Shown one piece after another: positions 26,475 through 34,569 of a stretch of DNA of 64,000 bases (positions are counted from its first letter, which is position 1; every line of letters begins with the position of its first letter). This DNA comes from JAHEEL01 sp964195545. GTDB taxonomy: Bacteria > Actinomycetota > Acidimicrobiia > Spongiisociales > UBA5794. The stretch lies in contig CAXMQQ010000006.1 in assembly GCA_964195545.1 (NCBI GenBank), positions 1 through 64,000 of the forward strand, read 5' to 3'. The notes beneath the pieces were generated by a model. That model was given only the letters and a program-made list of their open reading frames with translations, made no database searches and had not been told where the DNA came from. The position numbers were made by a program, and so were the translations under genes.

Positions 26475-26508
26475 AGGAGAGCCGCCTCCAGACGGAGGCG
26501 GCTCTCCT
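26475..26508 (-). terminator. Strong hairpin terminator after the sigma-factor gene
   Basis: A 15-bp perfect stem AGGAGAGCCGCCTCC / GGAGGCGGCTCTCCT surrounds the loop AGAC. Read on the minus strand it follows the stop of the sigma gene (26531) by about 22 bases. It is trailed by CGTTTCC, a weak U-tract, and separates that gene from fadA. Confidence 0.8.
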
Positions 26509-26530
26509 GTTGAGACGGGGTCTGCGAGGA

Positions 26531-27475
26531 CTAGAAGTCCATCGCATCTTCTCGAAGGCCGAACGCCGGGTGGCGCAGCTTCGAAAGAGCGAGCTTCTCG
26601 ATTGAACGAACCCTGGTCGGGCCGAGACCGAGGTTTCCGCCGATCTCCTCGTGTGTGCGGGGGAGACCGTCTTCGAATCCAACTCGCATCGACAGGATGT
26701 AAGCCTCGCGCTCGGGGAGGCGGTTGATCGCTTCCCGGAGGGATTCGATGGCACTGGCCTTTTCGGTCTCGCGAACCGGGTCTTCTTCGTCGTGGTGTGC
26801 GACAAAGTCACCGAGCACTGCGCCGTCTTCGCCGACGGGTGCCTCGAGCGAGATGGAGTCGTTGACGAGTTGCGCTTCGACGACGGCGTCGATGGAGAGA
26901 CCGGACTCGTAGGACAGCTCTTCAGGCGTTGGCTCCCGGCCGAGCTCGGAGAGGAGACGGTTACGGGTGCTGTTGAGTGTGACGAGCGTGTCGTGGAGCG
27001 AGTTCGGGAGACGAACGGTGCGGGACTTCTCTGCCACTGCACGCTGCATCGACTGGCGGATCCACCATGTCGCGTATGTGGAGAACTTGAAGCCCCTGCG
27101 CCAATCGAACTTCTCGACCGCACGGATGAGACCGAGGTTGCCCTCTTGGATGAGGTCGATGAACTCGATGCCGTACTGGCTGCGGTAGCGTTTCGCCTGG
27201 CTGACGACGAGGCGGAGGTTGGCCTGAGCGAAACGCTCGCGAGCCTCACGGCCCTTGCGCACTGCACGCTGGAGGCGGACCTTCTCGGCGCCTCGCACCG
27301 ATACGGTGGAGAGCTGCTCTTCTGCGGCTCGCCCGGTTTCGATCGCCTGGGCAAGTTCGACTTCCTCGTCTGCGGTGAGCAAGTCGTGATATGAAATCTC
27401 TTGGAGGTAGCGGGTCAAGCTGTCGCCCATTTCGAGCGGTTGACCCGCCATTCGGATCTTTTCTGCCGTCTTCAT
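26531..27475 (-). CDS. RNA polymerase sigma factor, sigma-70 group 2-like
   Basis: This 314-residue factor has region 1.2 (LTRYLQEISYHDLLTADEE) and region 2 with QEGNLGLIRAVEKFDWRRG and FSTYATWWIRQ. Region 3 covers LPNSLHDTLVTL onward, and region 4 has the helix-turn-helix THEEIGGNLGLGPTRVRSIE. There is no long region 1.1 and no non-conserved region, so it is a non-essential or alternative primary-like factor (SigB/HrdB type). The start at ATG 27475 has AAGGA 9 bases upstream; a GTG 18 bases earlier is possible. Confidence 0.88.
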   Translation of the reverse strand: MKTAEKIRMAGQPLEMGDSLTRYLQEISYHDLLTADEEVELAQAIETGRAAEEQLSTVSVRGAEKVRLQRAVRKGREARERFAQANLRLVVSQAKRYRSQYGIEFIDLIQEGNLGLIRAVEKFDWRRGFKFSTYATWWIRQSMQRAVAEKSRTVRLPNSLHDTLVTLNSTRNRLLSELGREPTPEELSYESGLSIDAVVEAQLVNDSISLEAPVGEDGAVLGDFVAHHDEEDPVRETEKASAIESLREAINRLPEREAYILSMRVGFEDGLPRTHEEIGGNLGLGPTRVRSIEKLALSKLRHPAFGLREDAMDF

Positions 27476-27902
27476 GTTTGTGAAATCCTTCACGTATCGA
27501 TTCGCGTGTCAGCGCTGTGGGTCTTGGAAATTCGGCCCCATCGGCTCCAGCGTCTCTTGTTAGACGCTTGGACCACAGCGTTTGGTTCCCGAGCGTCGGG
27601 CTTCGTGAGGGAACAACGCTCTCAACAACGGAGGGGTTCCCGAGCAACGATCGGCTCGTTCGAGGACACAATATGACACAACTTGACCCAGACTTCAAGT
27701 CCTAATCTCGATTTGGGTGAGATGAGCCGACCGTACACTTGCCTCATGCCCGACTCCGACACCCTGCTCGCTCTGGTTGAGGTGGCCGAGAACCTCATAC
27801 CGTTCAACCGAATCCTCGGCTGAGATGAGCGATCGGGGTCGTTGGCCACCAGACGCCCGTCCGATTGCGCTAACGTCTCTCGCCGAAGGGGAGTGATGCC
27901 GG
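27476..27902. other. Divergent promoter region between sigma factor and lipoprotein operon
   Basis: The region holds a 7-bp hairpin AGCGTCT/AGACGCT (27549-27568) and an 11-bp direct repeat GGTTCCCGAGC at 27584 and 27635. It also holds a 25-codon frame at 27746-27823 with a possible -10 TACACT (27734-27739) seven bases upstream of its ATG. The peptide resembles the beginning of a PaaI-type thioesterase and may be a remnant. I see no longer gene. Confidence 0.4.
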
Positions 27903-29747
27903 ATGCGGTGGTGGCTACTTGTCACGGTCGCGGTCGTTGCTCTGACGGCATGCACCGATGCCGCCATCCTCGACCCCGACTTGACAACAGAAGGGGAGAC
28001 GGCGGGGAACACCGCCCTCTTCTGTCGCGCGTGGCCCGAGGCTCGCCGAACAGTCGTCAACGTGCTCGAGGGCGACGAGCCGCGTTTCAATTGGGACAAC
28101 ACGGCGCTCTCTCTCGATCAGGCCATGGAGCAGTACGACGGGGCCGTTCCAGTCGAGATCAGGGCGGACTGGGACCGGGTGTACGACACCTATGTGCGCG
28201 TCAGCGATCTCGTGTTCACAACGGGGTTCGGCGAAAGCGTCTTGCGGCCGGACCACATCGAGATGGTGTTCGGTGCCGCCGGACCCGAACCTGTCTTCGC
28301 TCGGACGATGGACTCGATTGCCGCGATCGACGAGTGGTCGATTGCCGCATGCGGAGACTTCTGTTCCCGGTGGCCCGAGCTGGAAGACGCTGTGATGCTG
28401 GACTTCCAGCGCTACACCATCCATGGAGGCCCTGAAGAGGTCGAACGAAGTATCGAGCAGATGGAGGCCGCGATCCGCGCCGGCAACGTGCTCGTTCCTC
28501 CTGCGCTCGCTGATGCGTGGGAAACCGCCGCCGCAGTCAAGTCCAGGTTCCTGAACATGTACCGGGACTATGGGGGGGACGTTCTCCATGGCCAAGACGG
28601 GGAAGAGGTCTTTCGCGATCACATGGGCATGTATCCCGAGGAGGCGTTTGAGGCGTCGTTGGTGGCAGTTGAAACGATGGCAACGTGGGTCGATGCCAAC
28701 TGCGATTCAGCTTCTCTGACCGGCGGAGCGCCCGGGACGTTGTCCGTACGGATTCGGCCGCACGCGGACCTCATGGGGCGAACGATCCTGCTCGTGCTCC
28801 TGCCGATCGGTACCGAATTCGGTGCGGTGAGGAATTCGAGCGACTATCTCGGCGCGTGGTGTGCCGAGCAGCCGCAGCCGGTGGAGGAGTTCGAACGCGA
28901 GGTCGCTCGTCAAGAGAGAGAATCCGGACGGGACCCCGAGGAGATCGCCGACGAGTGGATGCAACCTCAGTCGTTGCGACCCGTGGGGCAAGTAACAGGG
29001 GACCATGTCGCTAGCGTTTGTCACATTCTTCGCCATGGGAACGAACTCGTGGTACCGGGCGGTCCGTACGAGTTGTTCGCCGGGACCTTCATCGGCGAGC
29101 CGGGTTCGTACACCCTCCACTTCGGTGCACCGGAACGGTGCGGTCAGATGACGGTCGCCGTGGATGGAGATACGGTCGTCAATCTGCCGGCCCTCGAGGA
29201 GTGCGATCTCGAGCCGATCGGAAGACCCGAGGAGCTCGCTCGGAGGACCGCGGCGCCGTTCGAACCGGGTGGGACGCTGCAGGTCGAACTCCCAAGCGGG
29301 TTCGGTCCAGAAGAGTTCGCCAGCTGCGAATTAAGTGCTGTGCTCCTCCCGGTCGGAACGACCTTGAACGATATCGGTCGCGGTGACGTTTGGCCATCCG
29401 CCGCTGCACGGATGCACCTGCCGACGGTGCGTCACATAGACGACCCGGCCGCCGTGCGTCTTGGCAACGAGAGCGGACTTGTGCCGATTCTCGGCGTTGG
29501 CTCGACCGGATCGCCGGTTCGGCTTCATCTACAAGTGGACGGCAACCGGGCTTGGGATGCGTCCCTCCCCGATCCAGTCCCGCTTGCGGCGGGTTCCTAT
29601 GATCTGAGGCTCGAGGAATGGTGCTTGCGCGATGAACACGTGGATGACCCGGGCCCGGACGATATGCGCACCAGATGTGCGTCGATCACCGTCGAGATTG
29701 ATGGCGACACCGTGGTGGCCGCACCCGAGTTCGGGGCCTGCCGATGA
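27903..29747 (+). CDS. Large lipoprotein of unknown function in an ABC exporter operon
   Basis: This 614-residue protein has a signal peptide and lipobox (VALTACTDA), so it is membrane-anchored outside. The first half (about 30-260) is helical with conserved Cys and Trp and DF-SRWPELEDA; the second half (about 270-614) is made of beta-rich segments. Several segments share a form such as GPYELFAGTFIGEPGSYTLHFG and TVAVDGDTVVNLPALEEC, which looks like repeated immunoglobulin-like or bacterial surface modules. I know no family. Its stop overlaps the first ABC ATPase start by ATGA, so it works with that exporter, perhaps as a substrate receptor or cargo. Confidence 0.8.
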   Translation: MRWWLLVTVAVVALTACTDAAILDPDLTTEGETAGNTALFCRAWPEARRTVVNVLEGDEPRFNWDNTALSLDQAMEQYDGAVPVEIRADWDRVYDTYVRVSDLVFTTGFGESVLRPDHIEMVFGAAGPEPVFARTMDSIAAIDEWSIAACGDFCSRWPELEDAVMLDFQRYTIHGGPEEVERSIEQMEAAIRAGNVLVPPALADAWETAAAVKSRFLNMYRDYGGDVLHGQDGEEVFRDHMGMYPEEAFEASLVAVETMATWVDANCDSASLTGGAPGTLSVRIRPHADLMGRTILLVLLPIGTEFGAVRNSSDYLGAWCAEQPQPVEEFEREVARQERESGRDPEEIADEWMQPQSLRPVGQVTGDHVASVCHILRHGNELVVPGGPYELFAGTFIGEPGSYTLHFGAPERCGQMTVAVDGDTVVNLPALEECDLEPIGRPEELARRTAAPFEPGGTLQVELPSGFGPEEFASCELSAVLLPVGTTLNDIGRGDVWPSAAARMHLPTVRHIDDPAAVRLGNESGLVPILGVGSTGSPVRLHLQVDGNRAWDASLPDPVPLAAGSYDLRLEEWCLRDEHVDDPGPDDMRTRCASITVEIDGDTVVAAPEFGACR

Positions 29748-30682
29748 GCACCGCGATCGAGACCCGCGGTCTGCGCAAACGATTCCGCCGTGTTGAGGCG
29801 TTGAGAGGAGCCGACATCGAGGTACCCGAGGGGTCGGTATGCGGCTTCTTGGGGCCGAACGGTGCGGGGAAGAGCACCACGATGGAGATCCTCATGGGAC
29901 TCATCCGTCCATCTGGAGGTTGGGCGTCGATCTTCGGGAGCGATCTGGGCAGCGACGGACTCGACGTTCGGTCGCGGATTGGGTATCTGCCTCAGGATGC
30001 TTCATTCTTTCCGCGTGCCCGTGTTCGCGACGTGCTTCGCTTCGTTGCGAGGCGATACCTCACCGGAGCCCGCTCGGCGATCGAGGACAGGGTGGACGAG
30101 ACGATCGAAATGGTCGGCCTCGAGACGCTTGCAGACCGGAGAGTGAAGGCGCTCTCCGGCGGTGAGCGGCAGCGGCTCGGCATCGGCCAGGCCGTGATCG
30201 GAGGTCCCGATCTTCTGATCCTCGACGAACCATCGGTGGGTCTCGATCCCGAAGGTCGCCGCCAGGTACTCGATCTGCTCGAGCGGTTCAGAGAAGAAAT
30301 GACGATCTTCTACTCGAGCCACGTTCTCGATGATGTGGAGCGGGTTGCCGATCACATTGTGGTGATCGATCGAGGTGTAATCGTCGAGCAGGGTCCGATG
30401 GAGCGGTACCTCGGCGGGCGAGTCACCCATCGCATTGCGCTCGACGGCGGAGACGCTCGAGCGGCGATGGAGCGGATCGAACGAGAGTCGTGGGTGAACG
30501 GCGTCAGGGCGATGCGCACGGGCGAATGGGAGATCGAGAGCACCGACCGACAGGCAGCCGAGAAGAACCTGCTGCGGGTACTCGCCGTCACGGACAGCCT
30601 GCGCGTTGTCTCCCTCCGCCCGATGCAGCGGAGCCTCGAGGATCTTTACGTCGATCTGGTCGGGGGCACCAATGAAGACTGA
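29744..30682 (+). CDS. ABC exporter ATP-binding protein 1
   Basis: This 312-residue protein has Walker A GPNGAGKST (about 40-48), signature LSGGERQRLGIGQ, Walker B LLILDEPSVGLDPEGR and the H-loop YSSHVLDDVE. It has the GYLPQDASFF Q-loop and a C-terminal domain typical of NosF/BcrA exporters. It is very similar to the second ATPase of the operon (about two-thirds identical around the Walker A half), so the two probably arose by duplication. It overlaps the lipoprotein gene by four bases and the permease gene by 11. Confidence 0.9.
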   Translation: MSTAIETRGLRKRFRRVEALRGADIEVPEGSVCGFLGPNGAGKSTTMEILMGLIRPSGGWASIFGSDLGSDGLDVRSRIGYLPQDASFFPRARVRDVLRFVARRYLTGARSAIEDRVDETIEMVGLETLADRRVKALSGGERQRLGIGQAVIGGPDLLILDEPSVGLDPEGRRQVLDLLERFREEMTIFYSSHVLDDVERVADHIVVIDRGVIVEQGPMERYLGGRVTHRIALDGGDARAAMERIERESWVNGVRAMRTGEWEIESTDRQAAEKNLLRVLAVTDSLRVVSLRPMQRSLEDLYVDLVGGTNED

Positions 30683-31514
30683 GGCTGCTGCCCTCGAACG
30701 TATCGAGCGACGCGATCCGCTTCGCGGGTTCGGTGGACTGCTCGGCGTCGAACTTCGCGTCTGGTTCCCATGGAGGGTGCTCTTCCTAATTGCTGCGGGT
30801 TTGGTTGTCTTTGCCCTCATCTACCTGCCGTGGCGCGGATTCGAGGTGAATCAACTCGGCCCGTTGATGATCGGGTTCCTCGCCTTCTGGATAGCGATCC
30901 TGCTCGTGTCGTCGGTTGCCCTTACCGAGGGGGCCGTGCTGGGCGAGATCGAACGAGGCACTGCGTCCTGGCTCGTAGCGATGCCGATCGCCCGACCGGC
31001 GGTCATTCTCGCGAAGTTCGCCGCAGGAGCCGTGGGCCTCGCGGTCACCGTCTTTGCGACCGGAGGTGCGGTGTACCCGGTACTCGCAGATGCGGCCAAA
31101 CGAGGTATCACCGAATTCAGAGCGGAAGCAGTGTTCGAGTTGGCGAGCCAGCCGATCGGGCAGTGGGGCGCGTACACCCGTCTTCCGAGTTGGGGGATCT
31201 ACATCGCGATGTTGCTCTCCCTGTGGACGCTTCTCCTGTTCTTCGCGGCTCTGATGATGCTCCTTGGCTCGGTGGTGCGCTCGCGTACTGCCGTGTTCGG
31301 CCTCGGCCTCGTCGCCGCCGGAGTGATCCTCGCAACGGGCGTCCTGGTCGGTTCGGCCGCGCCGGCGAGTCCCGCCGGTATCGCGAGGGCGGTCATCGAT
31401 ATCGCCCAGGGCAAGGAGGCTGCGCTGATCACGCCGGTCATCGGCACGCTGCTCGCGACGGCCGTCGCTCTTGCTCTCGCCGTCTGGGCGTTCAATCGGA
31501 GGGAGCTCACGTGA
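30672..31514 (+). CDS. ABC-2 type permease 1
   Basis: This 280-residue membrane protein has six hydrophobic segments. It has the exporter loop EGAVLGEIERGTASWLVAMPI, typical of NosY/ABC-2 permeases, and ends in a final helix (VALALAVWAFNRREL). The ATG at 30672 lies inside the end of ATPase 1, and the stop overlaps ATPase 2 by GTGA. It pairs with ATPase 1. The substrate is unknown. Confidence 0.8.
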   Translation: MKTEAAALERIERRDPLRGFGGLLGVELRVWFPWRVLFLIAAGLVVFALIYLPWRGFEVNQLGPLMIGFLAFWIAILLVSSVALTEGAVLGEIERGTASWLVAMPIARPAVILAKFAAGAVGLAVTVFATGGAVYPVLADAAKRGITEFRAEAVFELASQPIGQWGAYTRLPSWGIYIAMLLSLWTLLLFFAALMMLLGSVVRSRTAVFGLGLVAAGVILATGVLVGSAAPASPAGIARAVIDIAQGKEAALITPVIGTLLATAVALALAVWAFNRRELT

Positions 31515-32461
31515 CCGTTCCCGCCATCGAGATCCGTCAACTGAAGAAGAGGTACCGCAAGGTCGAGGCCCTGCGCGGACTCGACCTCACCGTCGATCAG
31601 GGATCGGTGTGCGGGTTCCTCGGACCGAACGGCGCTGGGAAGACGACGACGATGAAGATCCTGATGGGCCTCATCCAGTCGTCATCGGGGTGGGCAGCGG
31701 TACTCGGGGACGATGTGCGGGATGCCGGCCTGCCGGCCAGGGCCCGCATCGGGTACCTCCCGCAGGATCCCGTCTTCCCGCAGTACCAGACGGTTCGCGG
31801 GGTCGTTGCGTCGGTTGCCCGCCTCTATCCCGGCCATCCTCGCGGCTCCGAGCTGAAGCGAAGGGTTGACGATCTGATCGACCGCGTCGGAATGACCGAC
31901 AAGGCGCGGCGGCGCGTGCGTGGTCTCTCCGGTGGCGAGAGGCAACGACTCGGAGTCGCACAGGCACTGGTCGGCGAGCCGGACCTCGTGATCCTCGATG
32001 AGCCGTCGGCCGGCCTCGACCCGATGGGTCGACGGGACATGTTGTCGCTCATCGAAGAGATCAGCAGCCAGGCCACGGTCTTCTACTCCACACACATCCT
32101 CGACGATGTTGAACGGATCAGCGACACCGTCGTGATGATCAGCAAGGGCAGGGCAGTGGCGCAGGGATCGCTCGACGACATACTCACGGTGTCTGGATCC
32201 GACTACGCCGTGCGCCTTCGGGGCAAGACCTCCGGTATCCGCGATCGGCTCACTGCGGAGCCGTGGGTCGGTGGCATCGACGTCCGAATGCACGCCGAGA
32301 TCGAGGACTGGCGGATTCGATTGACGGATGAGTCTGCCGCCGATCGACTCGTTCCGCTGCTCGTGTCCGATGAATCATGCGACGTGATCGAGTTCCATCT
32401 CAGTGATCGGCGCCTCGAGGATGCGTATCTCGATCTCGTGGGAGCCGATGATGGTGACTGA
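31511..32461 (+). CDS. ABC exporter ATP-binding protein 2
   Basis: This 316-residue ATPase has Walker A GPNGAGKTT, Q-loop GYLPQDPVF, signature LSGGERQRLGVAQ, Walker B LVILDEPSAGLDPMGR and H-loop YSTHILDDVE. A C-terminal domain follows. The GTG start at 31511 overlaps the permease stop by GTGA; the long frame upstream is a shadow of permease 1. It shares the line VEALRGLDLTVDQGSVCGF with ATPase 1, evidence of a tandem duplication. Confidence 0.9.
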   Translation: MTVPAIEIRQLKKRYRKVEALRGLDLTVDQGSVCGFLGPNGAGKTTTMKILMGLIQSSSGWAAVLGDDVRDAGLPARARIGYLPQDPVFPQYQTVRGVVASVARLYPGHPRGSELKRRVDDLIDRVGMTDKARRRVRGLSGGERQRLGVAQALVGEPDLVILDEPSAGLDPMGRRDMLSLIEEISSQATVFYSTHILDDVERISDTVVMISKGRAVAQGSLDDILTVSGSDYAVRLRGKTSGIRDRLTAEPWVGGIDVRMHAEIEDWRIRLTDESAADRLVPLLVSDESCDVIEFHLSDRRLEDAYLDLVGADDGD

Positions 32462-33251
32462 CGTTTCCACGGTACGAATCGGCATTACGGGGTTCTGGGG
32501 GGTATTGCGAGGTGACCTGACACGCTGGCTTGGTCGGCGCGGCCTGTCCCAACTGATCCTGTGGCTGGTGATCATCGAAGGATTCCTCTACTACACCGTT
32601 GCGACCGAGAACGCGCCGTTCGGGAAACTCGGCTACGAGAACTTGCTGAACATGCTGATGTTCTTCCCTATCTTCGCGGGGATCATCCTGGCGGAGGCCG
32701 CGATCGTCGGGGAGTACCACAGCGGGATCGCGGCCTGGCTGGTTTCGAAGCCGGTTCCCCGGGCAGGGTACCTAGTGGCGAAGTTGGGAGGACTGTGGAT
32801 CGGTCTCTCGGTGACCGCGATTCTGATCCCCGGACTGGTCGCGAACTGGTGGTTGCCGAAGGTGGAGCCGTATCGGTTCGTCACGCCCCAGCCTCCTCCA
32901 TTTGGTCGATTCCTTGCCGCTCTCGGCGTCACCATCGTGGTCCTCGGCTTCTTCATTGCTCTCACCGGATTCCTGGCCGTCGTGATTCGACGCCGTGGGG
33001 TCGTGGCGCTGCTCGCCATTGTCGCCTGGTTGCTCCTCCGGATCCCGCTGCCCCAGATCCCGACCTCCTGGCACCGATTCCTGCCTTCCGGGTTGTACGG
33101 GACGGGTCAAGCCACCGGGGGTTGGATTCCCGGCATGGAGTACATCCATGGTCATCCGTTCGATCAGGCAAGCGCCGTGCCGATGACCATGGTCGCGGCG
33201 GCGTTGCTTGTTGCGGGTGCTGTCCTGATCTACCGGCGCCTCGAGCTCTGA
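32451..33251 (+). CDS. ABC-2 type permease 2
   Basis: This 266-residue protein has about six membrane segments. It contains EAAIVGEYHSGIAAWLVSKPVPRAGYL, the loop that replaces EIERGTASW in permease 1. The C-terminus is LVAGAVLIYRRLEL. The start was set at ATG 32451, six bases behind GGAG; ATG 32448 is also possible. Its start overlaps ATPase 2 by 11 bases, and it ends overlapping the convergent amidohydrolase by 22 bases. Confidence 0.8.
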   Translation: MVTDVSTVRIGITGFWGVLRGDLTRWLGRRGLSQLILWLVIIEGFLYYTVATENAPFGKLGYENLLNMLMFFPIFAGIILAEAAIVGEYHSGIAAWLVSKPVPRAGYLVAKLGGLWIGLSVTAILIPGLVANWWLPKVEPYRFVTPQPPPFGRFLAALGVTIVVLGFFIALTGFLAVVIRRRGVVALLAIVAWLLLRIPLPQIPTSWHRFLPSGLYGTGQATGGWIPGMEYIHGHPFDQASAVPMTMVAAALLVAGAVLIYRRLEL

Positions 33252-34336
33252 GCGGGAACGACTCTGCCGACACGGACGATCACCTGAGGTTCGAGAAGCG
33301 TTTCGAGGTGGTCTCGCGGGTCGTCGGTGAAGAACACGGCGTTGGCTGGCATGCCGGGGGAGAAGCCATGTGCCACACCGAGGTAGTCGAAGGCGGCCGT
33401 GGTGACGGCATGGAGCGCCGCCTTCTTCGAGAGGCCGAGTTCGTGGAGGCGGATCGCTTCGTGAGCGACCATTCCGTGAGGGATGGCGAGGTCGGTTCCG
33501 GTAAGCACGGTGATCCCGAGGCGTTCGGCCTCGGGGAGGAGGTCGCGGACGTTGTCGACGCCCCGAGCGAGCAAGCGACCGCCGGTGCTGTCGGCACCGA
33601 GCATCTCGATGATCGCTTCGGCCCCGAGGATCGTGGGTACCCACGCCCCGTCGCGTTCCGCGAGTCGCGGCAGATCGTCGCCTGCGAGGAAGAGACCGTG
33701 TTCGATGGAGTCGACACCGGCCACGATGGATGGTCCGATCCCTTCAGGGGCCATCGTGTGAACGGCGACCCGCCGACCCGCGCCGTGTGCCACTTCGACC
33801 GCTTTCGTCAAGGCCGCCTCACCGTAGTTGGCGACCGTCCCGCGACCCTTCCGCGGCCAATCACCGATGATCTTCACCCACTCGGCTCGTCCTCCTGCGG
33901 CCTTGCGCACCGCTTCGACGAGACCTTCTTCGTCGACCTCGTGGCCGTACCCGGGGTAGTAGCCGTCGCGCGGGGCGATGATCCGTCCGGCCATCGTTGC
34001 GATGGGGCGTTCGGTCGGAGGTGCATCGAGGATTTCGAGCGAGACGTCGCTGGACGAGCCCTTATCGGCGATGAGAAGGACGCCTCCCTCGACTTGCATC
34101 CAGGCGTTGGTGACGCTGTTGGCCCGGATTTCATCCTCGGTGATCGTCGTCATCGAACCGACGTGATTGAGGCCCAGGTGGGCGTGGCAATCGGCAAGAC
34201 CCGGCAATGCATAGAGGTGGCCGGTGTCGATCTCGCGAGCGATCGGGCCGTCGTCGGGATGGGAGAACCGATCGCCATCGACGACCAGCGGAATCGGATT
34301 GTGACCCGGCTCTCTGACGGTGATCAGGGTGCGCAT
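33230..34336 (-). CDS. Amidohydrolase-superfamily protein
   Basis: This 368-residue metal-dependent hydrolase has the metal-binding HxH in LADCHAHLG (about 49-52). A lysine that may be carbamylated lies in WVKIIGDW, a His in RVAVHTMAPEG and one in GVDSIEHGL. The final Asp is in GTDLAIPHG. The architecture fits the imidazolonepropionase/dipeptidase-like branch (Sgx9260/Xaa-Pro type), with substrates ranging from dipeptides to cyclic imides. The precise substrate cannot be assigned. It stands convergent with permease 2. Confidence 0.8.
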   Translation of the reverse strand: MRTLITVREPGHNPIPLVVDGDRFSHPDDGPIAREIDTGHLYALPGLADCHAHLGLNHVGSMTTITEDEIRANSVTNAWMQVEGGVLLIADKGSSSDVSLEILDAPPTERPIATMAGRIIAPRDGYYPGYGHEVDEEGLVEAVRKAAGGRAEWVKIIGDWPRKGRGTVANYGEAALTKAVEVAHGAGRRVAVHTMAPEGIGPSIVAGVDSIEHGLFLAGDDLPRLAERDGAWVPTILGAEAIIEMLGADSTGGRLLARGVDNVRDLLPEAERLGITVLTGTDLAIPHGMVAHEAIRLHELGLSKKAALHAVTTAAFDYLGVAHGFSPGMPANAVFFTDDPRDHLETLLEPQVIVRVGRVVPAQSSRRR

Positions 34337-34354
34337 GGGCCGCAGCGTATCGGG

Positions 34355-34519
34355 TCAATCCACGGCGATGCGTTCACCCGCGCGAATCGGGACTTCGAGC
34401 CAGTTGTCGTACGGCGGGAGAGCACACGAGTATGCATCGTTGTATGCACAGAGGGGGGCATACTCGTAGTAGGTGAGACCATCGAAGTCGGCTCTGTCTG
34501 CTTCGGGCTTCGTTTGTGC
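34355..34519 (-). pseudogene. C-terminal remnant of a DUF1684 protein
   Basis: A 54-residue open stretch reads DFDGLTYYEYAPLCAYNDAY, then SCALPPYDNW, then LEVPIRAGERIAVD. The order AYN-x-YSC-LPP-x-N-L-VPIRAGE is the C-terminal signature of DUF1684 proteins. There is no start codon or ribosome site, and the frame begins right after a TAA inside the hairpin at 34510-34556. The N-terminal three quarters of the gene is missing. It is a decayed gene cut at the hairpin. Confidence 0.65.
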
Positions 34520-34556
34520 TTACGACCACGCTCCAGGTGGTCCTAGGCACAAACGA
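34510..34556. repeat. Long inverted repeat (hairpin) at the DUF1684 breakpoint
   Basis: Outer arms TCGTTTGTGC and GCACAAACGA are perfect over 10 bp. Next come TTAC/CTAG with one true mismatch and one wobble, then inner arms GACCAC/GTGGTC and a loop GCTCCAG. It lies 14 bases behind the stop of the beta-glucosidase gene and could be its terminator, but the truncation of DUF1684 exactly here also fits a recombination scar. Confidence 0.65.
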
Positions 34557-34569
34557 TCACCGCCGCTGC

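Noticed and set aside
25930..27354. 474-codon minus-strand open frame across fadA and the sigma gene
   Set aside because: It is a Ser/Arg-rich out-of-frame shadow crossing two real genes and a terminator.
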